Shown here one piece after another: positions 44,608-55,789 of a stretch of 64,000 nt of DNA. A program made the translations under genes and the position numbers. Source of the DNA: Paraphysomonas bandaiensis (taxonomy: Eukaryota; Chrysophyceae). The DNA lies in contig CBFFRP010000148.1 of assembly GCA_965644295.1 (NCBI GenBank), forward strand, positions 1-64,000, written 5' to 3'. Positions within the stretch are counted from its first letter, which is position 1, and every line of letters starts with the position of its first letter. The notes under the pieces are model-generated. The model searched no databases. It worked only from the letters and a program-made list of their open reading frames with translations, and was not told the origin of the DNA.

Positions 44608-46367
44608 AGTCAGCAAATATATTTGGTTATGAGTATGAGAATATAAGTAATGTAGACGTATTTGTGCCTGCAGAAGTTAAGCATCCGGGAATGGGTTGTT
44701 CACCTTAAGGACTCAAAAATCCTAAAGTCAGCAAAAGAGTCGATTTCGACGCTTCTTCACAGTAGGCCATAACCTTTTGCAAGACCTTCATCCACATACC
44801 TCCGAGCCACTTGGCACAATGCCTAAAGGAAGGCCACCAGATCGCCAATATAAGCAGGGTATAGTACTGTGTTCCCCTGGTTGTTGTGAGGTACATAAGG
44901 CAGTCCCCGATGCAAATTGCACACAATGTATGTGTAGTCTTAAGCGTTCCAGTGTTGTAGTAGTAGACTTAGATCACTGCTTTATGTTGCACAACGTGTC
45001 CCCTACATACACATCTATCATATAGCGCCGGTGAGTCCTAGGACACAAGACAATATGGCGAAACTCGCAATCAACACCAAGAACGGAAGTGGTCGCACCT
45101 TGGTGCTTGCGGCGACGCACAAGCAGCTTCTGTAGCGTTAAATAGTAGGATAATGGAATTTGTGCTGATTAGTTATGGGTATAGGTCTAACTAATATGTC
45201 TAGCATTCAACTAGCCACTATATTGGCACAGGTTTTTAACGCCTATTGCTAAATAAAAAGACTTTCAATATCTAAAGTCAGCAGATGGCAGGTGTATCAA
45301 CATTCGGCTTGTTCACTGCGTTTTTGCTTCGAGTGATAGATCGAAAGTGATTGCACCTTGGTGCTTGCGGTGTGACACACAAGCAGCTTTTGTAGCGTTA
45401 AATAATAGTAGATATCAGAGTTAAACACTAGATAGTTAAAATGTTTTGCGATATTAGTTCTGACTCTTACACACCTATTGCTAATAAACAAACATTCACT
45501 ACTTGTTTTTATATTAAGGTAAAATCTGTACAACATTCAGCAAAGCAGAGATGCTCAATTGGTCTGAGGGGGTATACTTAAGTACTATTGTTTCATAAGA
45601 TCCTTGTTGGCTTTGCTGATTGCAAAAATAAGATACTTGCCACTTCCACATATATATACATGTTCCGTTCAGCTCATAGTAGTCGTTTAGTCAGAAAGAT
45701 TTCAGACAACTGCGATCAAAACTTTGACACTGCTGAAACTGAATATGATGGCGCAGGAGTAATTGTTTTCTCAAACAGGTAAATGTTTGTACAATTGGTT
45801 TCTGGTGTACAATCGATAAATAATTACATATGAGTGTGAATGCCTTGTTATTAGCAATAGGCGTTTTAGAGTCAGAACTAATGTAGTAAAGCAACTAACT
45901 TGTGCATAACTCTAATATTCTACTATTTATCGTTACGACAGTTATTGTGCGTAACCGCAGGCACCAAAGTGTAACCTCTTCCGCTGTATTCATACCATGA
46001 TGAATCAAAATTCGAAGTCAATTAATTGCAGATATCAGTTGCCAAAAAGAACTATTTTTTAGTGAGATCAACTGATCTAGTGTTCATGTATTTTATACAT
46101 GCTACCATCAGATATGGAACTACTTAAAAACACCACCACATTGTAACCATATAATACTTCGGTTTATCCTCACGAGCTACCTTATCGTCGAGGTGCGAAT
46201 CAATAGAGGTACTTTTCATGCTGATTTCTCTTCGCTTGATCGTCATACTCTAACAACAAGGAAATATATAACACTAATACGAGTGAATATTAAAAATATT
46301 TACTACACTTTCGCTATATAGTCTATACTAATTGACGTCGGTTTCATTCATATACTAAAGCTAACAT
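44608..46367. other. repeat cluster: right half of interrupted R1 plus three R2 modules
   Basis: No host gene. 44608-44750 continues the minus-strand R1 copy (AAGTTAAGCATCCGGGA, TTCACCTTAAGGACTCAA). R2 modules lie at about 45075-45270 (-), 45340-45500 (-) and 45835-45990 (+). Each holds AGCAATAGGCG at one end and GCACCAAGGTGC near the other. A short R1 end (CTAAAGTCAGCAGATGGCAG) joins two R2 modules at 45280-45330. Between the second and third R2 lies the NFDTAETEYDG segment shared with 19700-19790. Short ORFs here are not credible genes. Confidence 0.75.
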
Positions 46368-48251
46368 TCATATCAGCTCTCCACCATCATCAGTCCAGCC
46401 CGCCCTCCACTCTCTCGAAAATCCATGTCCAACAGATTTTTTCATTCGTGGGTGTTGTACTCTTCCTTTGCTGTGATAGTACGTGTCTTCCCCCAGTCCA
46501 TGATATCCCCGCAGTCTATGAATATATCCTGTGAAAGTAGAAAAAAAGGTACCTGCGAACACCTTCGCACGGGAGCAGACAATTGACTCCACCATACCAT
46601 ATACATTCGGATTTACATTATCCAAAGCTCCTGTCTTGCTGTAGTCGTTCAAAAATCTGACCGTCCAACCAGCATCCGCAAATGCCTTCCAAGACGGGTC
46701 CTCGGGACATCCCACGGGCTTTTTCCCTGGCTCATACTTATCACATGGAATTCGCTGGACCATACAATTTTCGCACACGCCCTTAGGGTCGTCCGTAGAT
46801 AAATACACAAGGGAGCCAGGAGGGATCACAGATTTACCGTCCACAATGAGGTTCTGCACTATCTCTGCGGCACTGTGTTTTACCTCCTGCAATGTTCATT
46901 CAGAGACATATGCAACAAATCATACTACAACACACATACCTTGAACTGGAAATCACCCCTACGAACATGAAGGGCGTAGAAATCCGAGCTGGTGCCCTTA
47001 TTGTGGGCCAAGGCATCTCGACGCACTTCTCGTAGTACTCTATCTCCGACGCACTGGATCTCATCTTTGTACCTCATATAGTCCCTCACGAATCTCCTGT
47101 AAAAGCTCTGCATCTCCTTGTCCACAAAGAAGGCAAACGCTTCACGTAAAGTTAACGTTGAGAAATATAGTAACATGTAAAATTACCATAGTGGTGCTGT
47201 AGCAGCCGATGCTTTGGACCAGTTTGGAAGTGTATATGGTGAGCTGCACTCATGGAGTGAGACGATAATACAATGACGAAAATGTAGCGGCACTACTACC
47301 TTCCATCAGCTCCTTGCCGTAAAAAACTGGACTACGCTCTCCCCCGAAAGCTTTAAGCCGGGTCTGAACTGAAACCGGTAATTCGTTAAACCTTTCCTGC
47401 GTGAATGACTCTAGATCGGTGCTGGAGTTAGGCATCGCCAAAAACCTTCCCATCCATTGCGGTTTTTCATCAGCAACAGATCGTAGGTAATGGTGGAGCT
47501 CGCGGCCCCATAGGTCGGTCCTGTTCTTGGGCGGGAGAATTCCATGCAGGCCTCCAGTCACACCCTCCTTGCGTAAAAATTCCTCCGTGGACAACACATG
47601 AAATCCCTTATGATATCGAAGCAAATTAATATCGAAGAAGTCATCAAATCCCATTTCGTCTTTGCCAACATGAGCCTTTGTTAATAGATACAAATGCTGC
47701 TTTGGAGGGACAACAAGTGTACGACCCATAGCATGAGCAACAACCATTAAACATTCCATACCCATTCTAATATTATTCCATCCTCCTTCATCATATTCAT
47801 ATGTAAGATATCGATCATGATGTATGCCATGATGAGGGGTGATCGGGCTCTCATATGTATCATCTCCAGGCACTATCTTCCAATAGATCACCTCACTATC
47901 AACCAGACGTCCATTACACTTAAGTTCACCTCTTCTTTCAATATTCTCATCATATTCACTACTCTCATTCTTTCTCATATCATTCTTGTTCATTTCATTG
48001 TGAATCAATGGCTGAATCACTGGTTTGAGTGTGTTAATACGACTATGATTTCCATGGAATTGAAAGGATTTCAAGAATGAATTTTCAGTTTCTTGTATAT
48101 CTAAACGTGCTTCTTCAAGACGTTGTGATATCTTCCGTAAATAATCTGTACTTTCAGATATTGAAACCTTCTCTTCATGTTGGATGATAGTGTATAAGGT
48201 GAGGATAGTAAATATACTTGTACATAGTAATATGATCCTCTTTAAGGACAT
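46368..48251 (-). CDS. GDP-fucose protein O-fucosyltransferase family, type II membrane protein (four exons)
   Basis: Minus-strand exons: 48251-47300, 47243-47187, 47139-46940 and 46886-46368 (575 aa), GT-AG with closing phases. The short second exon (HIHFQTGPKHRLLQHHY) was found by splice phase. Residues 5-23 are one hydrophobic signal-anchor (IILLCTSIFTILTLYTII) followed by a stem, the layout of Golgi or ER glycosyltransferases. The catalytic domain shows GGWNNIRMGMECLMVVAHAMGRTLVVPP, the donor-binding glycine/Asn region. It also shows HVRRGDFQFK, the RRGD motif with a key Arg, and a C-terminal VYLSTDDP and CSRAKVFAGTFFSTFTGYI that fit the POFUT fold. It would transfer fucose from GDP-fucose to protein Ser/Thr. 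The acceptor is unknown. It shares a divergent promoter with GAA1. Confidence 0.87.
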
Positions 48252-48881
48252 TTCCTATAGGGAATATACGTATATATATATGTATGTTATTACTAGAATA
48301 TTATGAAAGTAGAAGTATGAAGTTTGAGTTTATTAGCCAATAAGAGAAGAGAAAGAATATTAACTTGAATGTACTTTGAGTATGTCAATTAATAAGCGGT
48401 ATTTTGCATATATTATTGCATTAGAAGGTTGCTATAGATGCCTCATAGTAGATCGTGCATGTATAGGTATGTATATTCATTCATGTGCTTGTTAAGGTGT
48501 TCAATATATATATACGTACTCCAATACATGGTACTGTAATGACAACTTGGAGAGACTGTTTTCAACATACAGACTTTGCAATACACATCAATCACTGTAT
48601 ATACAGCAGTACAGTACAGCAGTATATCTGATTAATTACTCTCAATTTTTATATATTGCACAAAAATCCCTATTTTTACAATCAAAAATATACACTTTCC
48701 ATGATTATAATACTAAAAAACCTCAATAATAATACTGATATGGTAAACCTCGTCACCATTAAGTGTCCATACATACATATACATATCTACCCATCCCACC
48801 TCTCCTCACCATAACACTATAATGACATAACCATTCAATGAAACAATAACTGTAATCAATCTCTTCTCACCTATCAACTTC
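48252..48881. other. divergent intergenic region
   Basis: AT-rich promoter region between the O-fucosyltransferase (-) and GAA1 (+). It has short TATA/ACAT runs (ATATATATATGTATG near 48270, ACATACATATACATAT near 48770) but no long microsatellite. No gene seen. Confidence 0.55.
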
Positions 48882-50801
48882 ATGAATCTAATGAGCGTGT
48901 GTATCACCCTCTATGGGCTTGGCTTGCTATGGTATATCTTCCTCCCACTTATCTCTATAACAACTACAGAATTAAAGCCCAGACAATTATTCGTTGATGA
49001 GAATTCTCTTCTCACTACAACCATCCCATTTGAACCTCTTCCAATCATACCTGTAACTACAATGACCTCTATACATACAGATCATATATGTGGATACATG
49101 CATAATCAATCGATCATATGTAGCATCACGAATCACACTCATACACCCATAGTTCATATATTAATTGAATCAGATAATCGACCTTCAAGTGGGGAGATAT
49201 CTGTTATTGTCATCAAGATGTTTCGTTATCAACAACCTATGTGGGTGTTGGATATGGTCATGGCATTAATCAGCCATTTGAGGAGTGCGAACTGGATGTC
49301 AAAGTCTGTGTTATTACTCCTTGTTCCTATAAGTGACTGCTCAGATTCTAACCTTTCTGCCTCTTTGGAAGACTGGTTATTTCAGTATCACAATGGGAAG
49401 GCGGGTGTTTCGTACAATGGTCTGCTCCGCGGTGCGTTAGTTTTGGACCTTGTTGCTGGGGCCGAATGCTCTTCCTCTCCCCCCCCTATATCCTGGGATG
49501 GAGGTTACGAGCTGCGATTGATTGGAACCGATGGAGATCTACCGAATATGGATATGGTTTCCGCTCCTCTATCTATGTTTTCGGATCACTTATATGTTGT
49601 CGGCGGAGCTGATGACTTCTTGGACTGGAAGCGGTATGGGAGGATTGGGGAGTACTTGGAGCGATTGTGGGGTTTGACAAGTTTCTGCTATAAAACACTG
49701 TGTGGTGCAGATGGATGGCATGCTCATTTTCTTTCTCGGGGAATTGATGCCATTACCTTACGCCCAATGGCGAATACACACCGGCTAATGGGAACTAAGA
49801 GCAGCAGATCAACTGGACATTTTCTGGGTGTGGTTGTCTCACTACTTAGAGTCATGAGCAATATGCATGGTAAGTTGGTGCGTATCCTTGTTACTTACTG
49901 GCTCGTGAAGTGTTATCACTGTTTTTTCTTTGCCTGGTGTATATGTGTTTGTATTCGTGGTGGAATATTTTTCACTGCATATTTCCAGAGGAGCTTCATC
50001 ATTCCTTTTTTGCCTACCTCTTAATGGGTCGTTGGCACTTCGTTGTGAGTATAAAAATGTAAAAGTATCATGTTTGCTAATATTACACAGGGGTTTCCGG
50101 AGATGTCATCAAGTCTACTGGTATTATTTCTTCCGTTACTGCTCTGTACGTTGAGGAGCGTGCGCAAAACGATCGATTACTGTTCCGCTAACAACAAAGG
50201 GGATGTTGCAGGCGTTATAAAAGGTCTGATGCTTGCGTCAGTGGATGTTGTAGTAGCGATAGGTATAGGAGTTTTTATATTCGCAGTCTGTGTTATTATC
50301 AAGGGTCAACCGGAGGATGAGCGCAGAGACTTATTGATTCTTTGTGGTGGGCACTGCTCGATTTTGGCCTTAACTGTCGCGGTTTTTTTCTTCTCTGCAC
50401 ATTTACTGCAATCCATATTGTACCCTGTTGCTATAGTTAGATCGAGTTCAACCCCAATGCTTATTGGCTACACAAGTGTTATACTCATATTTACATCCTT
50501 GGTGATTGGGACTATAGCCGTCAACTATTATGTTCTTAGCTTGGTGGTTTGTGTTATGTCTTCGCCGTTGCTAGTTTCTTCGTCTCTTGTAGTACTTGCG
50601 GAATGCTCAGAATACAGTGGTGATGTATGCTCGAAAAGATGTGCAAGTCAATTACTGCGATGTGCGGTTGCGTGTATCTTACTTGGAGCGGCTTGTTTGT
50701 TAGGAATATTGGATCGTCTAGGGTTGCTCTTGAGTGTGTTCGATTCATTGGATAGTATGTTCAATAACGCCGCAGAGGTTTGTATGCTTCATATTCGTTA
50801 G
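48882..50801 (+). CDS. GPAA1: GPI transamidase subunit GAA1/GPAA1 (three exons)
   Basis: Exons 48882-49869, 49989-50044 and 50091-50801 (584 aa; human GPAA1 is 621). Introns are GT-AG and phases close. One N-terminal membrane segment (about 5-27) leads into the lumenal, peptidase-M28-like domain. That domain has WVLDMVMALISHL, LLRGALVLDLVAG, GTDGDLPNMDMVSAP, RYGRIGEYLERL, then GWHAHFLSRGIDAITLR and a STGHFLG stretch. The short second exon (EELHHSFFAYLLMG) matches the family's LHQSFFFYLL block. The last exon holds about six membrane spans. GAA1 is a core subunit of the ER complex that replaces the C-terminal signal of proteins with a GPI anchor. Neighbouring O-fucosyltransferase also acts in the secretory pathway, but there is no evidence of co-function. 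Confidence 0.92.
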
Positions 50802-51203
50802 ATGTGGAATATAACGTCTTGTTCGTAGTCGAAGAGCTTGCTTTTTATTGTTGCGTTTCCCATTGTGCATGTAACAAGGTAAGACGAAATAGGTAGTGTT
50901 CGTTGATTTCACTACATTCATGATTGTGTTTCGCAGTTTGTTTTTTTCTAGAATTTGGTCGATAAGGTGGTCATATGTATAAATCCGAGAAGTTGACTAG
51001 CGCGAAGGATATGTGTTTGAGTTGCCATATAAAAGAAAATGCCGAAGAAAGAGAGCTTCATAGAGGCATATCACTTCTTTAAGTGTGATATATGTTCTCT
51101 ACACCATGATCGTAAATCGAATTCTTTGTCGCAAGTAAATATTAACCAGTGCGACATTTGTATCCGATTTAGTAGTGTTATGTTTGTTGTGTAGTTGGTA
51201 ATA
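50802..51203. other. intergenic, 3' flank of GAA1
   Basis: No coding, RNA or repeat signal seen. It leads up to the GTTAGCAC target duplication (51204-51211) of the hAT-type element. Confidence 0.55.
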
Positions 51204-51211
51204 GTTAGCAC

Positions 51212-52009
51212 CAGGGCTAGGAAACAATATATTGAATTGCAATACATTGTACAATATATTGCAATATATTGTAAAATATACTGATTAATCGACCGGCCAA
51301 AAATCCCATCAATATTGTTTCTGTTAAAGTGGCTCACAATATATTGCAATCAATATTATGATAGTCATATAAGAGAAGATTCTCAACTGTAGGGTGCAAA
51401 ATGGATATAAATAACAGAGAAATTGATTACAACATTACAAAAGATGATGAAGCTGATGTTCAATGTTGACTACGCGAATAAAAATCTTCAGTCAGCTCAA
51501 AAAATTTAGAAACGTATAGGTCCACGAGTCATTAACGGTTACCAGGCCCTGGTATGTACTTCCAATACATGGGAACGTCTGTTCAGCGCAGCTAAAAATA
51601 TTATTATATCAGTGTTGCGCAAAAGTATCCATCCTACTTAATATGCTGTTGTTTCTGAAAGCTATTCGACAGTTGTGGCCGGATACTAGCATATTTCGAT
51701 TAATACTGTGGATGAATATGGTGATGTTGACTTCACCAATGATGGCTCAGAGGATGAGGACGAGGTGGATTTTTATTAGCTATAAGCAGTAGTTGGTTTG
51801 GTTGTCATGTGATCTTAATGACTAACACTAAAAATGGAATCTACGGATGTGTTTACTTACTGATTAGTCATACTAATATATTGCAATACATTGACAATAT
51901 ATTGCAATATATTGTAATTGTATTGTTGGGTCTGTTTAAAATCTCCATCAATACTATTGATGGAACGCTATCTAACAATAGTATTGCAATATATTGTTTC
52001 CTAGCCCTG
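51212..52009. mobile_element. hAT-type non-autonomous DNA transposon
   Basis: 798-bp element with perfect terminal inverted repeats beginning CAGGGCTAGGAAACAATA and ending with the reverse complement. It is flanked by an exact 8-bp target duplication GTTAGCAC (51204-51211 and 52010-52017). An 8-bp duplication and CAGGG ends are hallmarks of hAT. Subterminal sequence is rich in palindromic CAATATATTG. The interior keeps a remnant of the transposase C-terminus, so this is an internal-deletion derivative. Confidence 0.93.
51573..51780 (+). pseudogene. hAT transposase C-terminal (dimerisation) remnant
   Basis: Plus-strand codons starting at 51573 read ERLFSAAKN, then a hydrophobic stretch and LRKSIHP. 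After a frame change comes FLKAIRQLWPD. The order ERxFSxAxN, LxxxxxxP and a downstream helix is the hAT dimerisation domain. Stops and frame changes show it is broken. The copy near 20340-20530 carries the same remnant in worse condition. Confidence 0.7.
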
Positions 52010-52217
52010 GTTAGCACTGATAGAGAATAATAGATAGATATATTGAAAATCTGATTATTAAGAAGCGCAAGCTTGTGCGTTGCCGCGACCAACCTAACAA
52101 CTCGCGCGACACTATGCATAACATGACTCTCATCTAGTTACTATTGCATGCACCGACAAGTGCTCAACTATACAACACGATTTAGTTAGCTACATGGGCA
52201 TACGACGAGTTGCGTGT

Positions 52218-52857
52218 TTAAGCCGGATCATACGCTCCTGCCCAATCTACTTGTCCTAACACAAACAACTTGCGGTCGGTGTCTTCGGCATATGTCTCCT
52301 GTATATGCGGCAGATCTTTAGGGCCCTCTTCAAGGTGGTGTTCACAGCAGCAGGTAGTCTGGAAGGGAGAATAAAGTAGCTCTATAGCGCCGGGTCCTCC
52401 CACGGTCACGAAGCGGTCTCACTGGTGCAATTTTGCACACTGACGCATGAAACAGACATCTACCAAAATCTGTTACAAATTCAAGCTGACTCCAATGTCT
52501 TCCTTCCATTGTGTGCACTCGTCCAGCACATGCATCCACCTTGCACTCTTCTCCCGAGTGACTTACACTAGTAGGAAACCGTGCACCTTCCCCGCTCGGA
52601 TGAAAACCTACTAAAAGCAAGAATAACATAAAAGCACCACAAATGTACCTGACACTGCTTGGAGAACAGTGCCAGAGCCTTGATATAATCTCAATGACCT
52701 GGGTCAGGAGAAACCAAGACTAGGCAGTAGACGTGTGAGAAGACATGACAGGTCTAATCACATCATTGCCATTGCCATGCATCCATGAGGAAAGTTTGAC
52801 GCATTACCTCGGTCATTGGCCACACAGATACCGAATAATGTGAACTCATACTCAGCA
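52218..52857 (-). CDS. small Cys-containing protein, unknown; 3' four exons
   Basis: Four minus-strand exons fit together: about 52857-52808, 52678-52649, 52610-52423 and 52358-52218. GT-AG introns and matching phases (1, 1, 0) give about 136 codons ending in TAA. The visible protein includes FTLFGICVANDRG, GFHPSGEGARFP, GEECKVDACAGRV, CLFHASVCKIAP joined to TTCCCEHH, and a C-terminal LGQVDWAGAYDP. At least nine cysteines are present. The 5' part is missing: exon 1 runs into the R1 repeat, and this first exon (but not the others) is duplicated 1,102 bp away. It is either a host gene truncated by R1 or a coding part of a transposon. The FTLFGICVANDRG stretch faintly recalls MULE transposases, but I would not assign it. 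Confidence 0.45.
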
Positions 52858-53600
52858 TCAATCACTCAAAGCAAACGCAGGGAGCAAGCAGAATGTTGAT
52901 ATACCTGACATCTGCTGACTTCAGGTTTTTTGAGTTCTTAAGGTGAACATCCCGGATGCTTAACTTCAGCAGGCAGCCCAATACCCCGGTTACCCTTCTG
53001 GTGGGCCCTGTCCCGGATGCCCTTGAGGTGGGCCCATTCCCGGATGCCTGTTTATTCGTCAGGGCCCAAAGACGTCTACACAAGTGACACTAATTAGTGT
53101 CCCTTGTACCACACAAGCATTTGGCTATGAGTGGGCAGAACAATATCTGCTGACTATATGTTTGCGGCTCACGTTAGTTTCCCAGAGAGAATCTCTCCGG
53201 TACTTATCCCCCAGAACACCACGAAGAGGTGCGAGTCCGACTTTGTTGAGGGTAATAGATAGATATATACATTTTAAAAAATACTCCCAGTTATTCCTTT
53301 ACGGCTAACCACAACAGTAAAAGCAGTTAAAAAGGACAGTGATCATAGTGATTTTGTTTTGGTACTAAATATATAATCAATCAATGATAGTCATATTATT
53401 ACTTGAATACTAAATAGACTGATATTTATAGAATAAGGTATGCAATGACCCATAATAAGTGTGATAAAACCTTATCCCCATTCAAAAACCTTATCCCCAT
53501 GAGTTTGGTTCAAGAATTGTTTAAATTTAATCTTCACAACCCGGCCTTCGCAACTACACTTCGAGAATACTACTGGAGAGTGCTGAGGCCACAGCTGATG
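52700..53600. repeat. 901-bp direct duplication, copy 1 (contains R1)
   Basis: Matches 53802-54702 with a constant offset of 1,102 bp. I noticed one difference (G at 53585, A at 54687). It contains a full R1 repeat (about 52857-53265) and a copied exon of the small Cys-containing gene. The 201 bp between the copies is single-copy in this window. Confidence 0.93.
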
Positions 53601-53801
53601 TTTAGCTGATGTTTAGGTAGACGTCGTCAATTGAGCTTTTTACAGAATCCCGGCAAATTGTAATAAACATTTTTGAACACATCATGTTAGTTGTCCTATA
53701 GTAATTTTGAACCTTTAAGTAGCTACATGTAGTTTGCATTGCCTATGATTATGTATAATAACTAATAACTAATATCGGCACTCCAATTATACCTTGCCAG
53801 T

Positions 53802-54702
53802 TGGGTCAGGAGAAACCAAGACTAGGCAGTAGACGTGTGAGAAGACATGACAGGTCTAATCACATCATTGCCATTGCCATGCATCCATGAGGAAAGTTTG
53901 ACGCATTACCTCGGTCATTGGCCACACAGATACCGAATAATGTGAACTCATACTCAGCATCAATCACTCAAAGCAAACGCAGGGAGCAAGCAGAATGTTG
54001 ATATACCTGACATCTGCTGACTTCAGGTTTTTTGAGTTCTTAAGGTGAACATCCCGGATGCTTAACTTCAGCAGGCAGCCCAATACCCCGGTTACCCTTC
54101 TGGTGGGCCCTGTCCCGGATGCCCTTGAGGTGGGCCCATTCCCGGATGCCTGTTTATTCGTCAGGGCCCAAAGACGTCTACACAAGTGACACTAATTAGT
54201 GTCCCTTGTACCACACAAGCATTTGGCTATGAGTGGGCAGAACAATATCTGCTGACTATATGTTTGCGGCTCACGTTAGTTTCCCAGAGAGAATCTCTCC
54301 GGTACTTATCCCCCAGAACACCACGAAGAGGTGCGAGTCCGACTTTGTTGAGGGTAATAGATAGATATATACATTTTAAAAAATACTCCCAGTTATTCCT
54401 TTACGGCTAACCACAACAGTAAAAGCAGTTAAAAAGGACAGTGATCATAGTGATTTTGTTTTGGTACTAAATATATAATCAATCAATGATAGTCATATTA
54501 TTACTTGAATACTAAATAGACTGATATTTATAGAATAAGGTATGCAATGACCCATAATAAGTGTGATAAAACCTTATCCCCATTCAAAAACCTTATCCCC
54601 ATGAGTTTGGTTCAAGAATTGTTTAAATTTAATCTTCACAACCCGGCCTTCGCAACTACACTTCGAGAATACTACTGGAGAGTGCTAAGGCCACAGCTGA
54701 TG
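53802..54702. repeat. 901-bp direct duplication, copy 2 (contains R1)
   Basis: Second copy of the same segment. Both copies begin at TGGGTCAGGAGAAACC and end at CCACAGCTGATG, and the flanks differ beyond those points. A 74-codon ORF in each direction (near 54186 and 53964) is carried identically in both copies and is not convincing as a gene. Confidence 0.93.
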
Positions 54703-54769
54703 CTGAACATAATTTAGAGAGGTGGCACCCAGTCCTTTATGGGTTTGGGTCACTTCGTAGCAGTAAATG

Positions 54770-55020
54770 TCTTTTATAATTAGCAATAGGCGTGGAAGAG
54801 TTAAAACTAATTTAGCATTGCAATTAACTACCTACTAGTGCTTAACTCTGATATTCTACTATATGTATCGCTTCGAAAGCTGATTGTGCGTCACCGCAAG
54901 CACCAAGGTGCAACCACTTTTGATCTATCACTCAAAGCAAACGCAGTGAGGAAGCCAAATGCTGATATACCTGACAGCTGCTGACTTCAGGATTATTGAG
55001 TCCTTAAGGATAAACTTCAT
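54770..55020 (+). repeat. R2 module fused to an R1 end
   Basis: 54770-54925 is an R2 module (AGCAATAGGCG ... GCACCAAGGTGC). It runs directly into the R1 end (CACTCAAAGCAAACGCAG ... GCTGACTTCAGG). The same R2-R1 order occurs in reverse at 45500-45265, so the two modules belong to one composite element. Confidence 0.8.
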
Positions 55021-55204
55021 GAACATTAATGTCAATACTATTAACGGTTATCAGTTATCTGGAGCAGCACTGAAGTGTGAGAAATCTTCCACATCTTCAG
55101 CTTCTAGCACTGCCTAATTATGAGTATAGTACCGGATAAATTTTACGACATAACCCACTTTGATGAGTTCACTGAGTTGTACGAAGCAGTGAACTTAGAG
55201 AGAG

Positions 55205-55410
55205 CTTTATATTATTGAAAGTCTTAATATTTAGCAATAGGCGTTAAAAACCTGCACCAATGTAGTGGCTAGTTGAATGCTAGACGTACTAGTTAGACCG
55301 CTACCCATAACTAATCAGCACAAATTCTATTATCCTACTATTTAGCGCTACAGAAGCTGCTTGTGCGTCGCCGCAAGCACCAAGGTGCGACCACTTTCTT
55401 TCTTAAAGTT
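55205..55410 (+). repeat. R2 module
   Basis: Contains ATTGAAAGTCTTAATATT before AGCAATAGGCG, and ends with CTTGTGCGTCGCCGCAAG and GCACCAAGGTGC. It is the closest relative of the inverted copy at 45075-45270, with agreement through most of about 190 bp. Confidence 0.85.
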
Positions 55411-55789
55411 GAGTGTGAGTTTCGCCATGATCGTGTGTACTAGGACTCACTGGCGCGTGTTGTCAGGGGTCTCCCCTTGGGATGAGATTCCACCAGGCTA
55501 GAGAGAGCTTTAACAGCAATGACGTGGGCACCAGAACTGAAGAAGAAAATATATATATATAACAGACTGAACTTTAGAAGCTTTCAACTTGTATTAGGAA
55601 AAAGAATAAGAAACTGAAAGAAGCGTAGTTAACATTTTACACGACTGCTAAGGTGTAATGACTTGTACAACTACGACATAATGCTACTTGATACACAATA
55701 GTCTTGTGATAAACAATATATCTATAAATTAATCAGTAACTTATACAAATGATTCCAAATCAAATCGAATACACTGAAACGTCAAAATA
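55411..55789. other. intergenic, 3' flank of the 2,207-codon gene
   Basis: AT-rich, no gene or known repeat seen. It presumably contains the 3' UTR of the minus-strand gene. Confidence 0.5.

Noticed and set aside
53084-53308. 74-codon ORF present identically at 54186-54410
   Set aside because: Identity is due to the 901-bp duplication. The related R1 copy at 19.8 kb changes and extends the frame, so it is not conserved as a protein.
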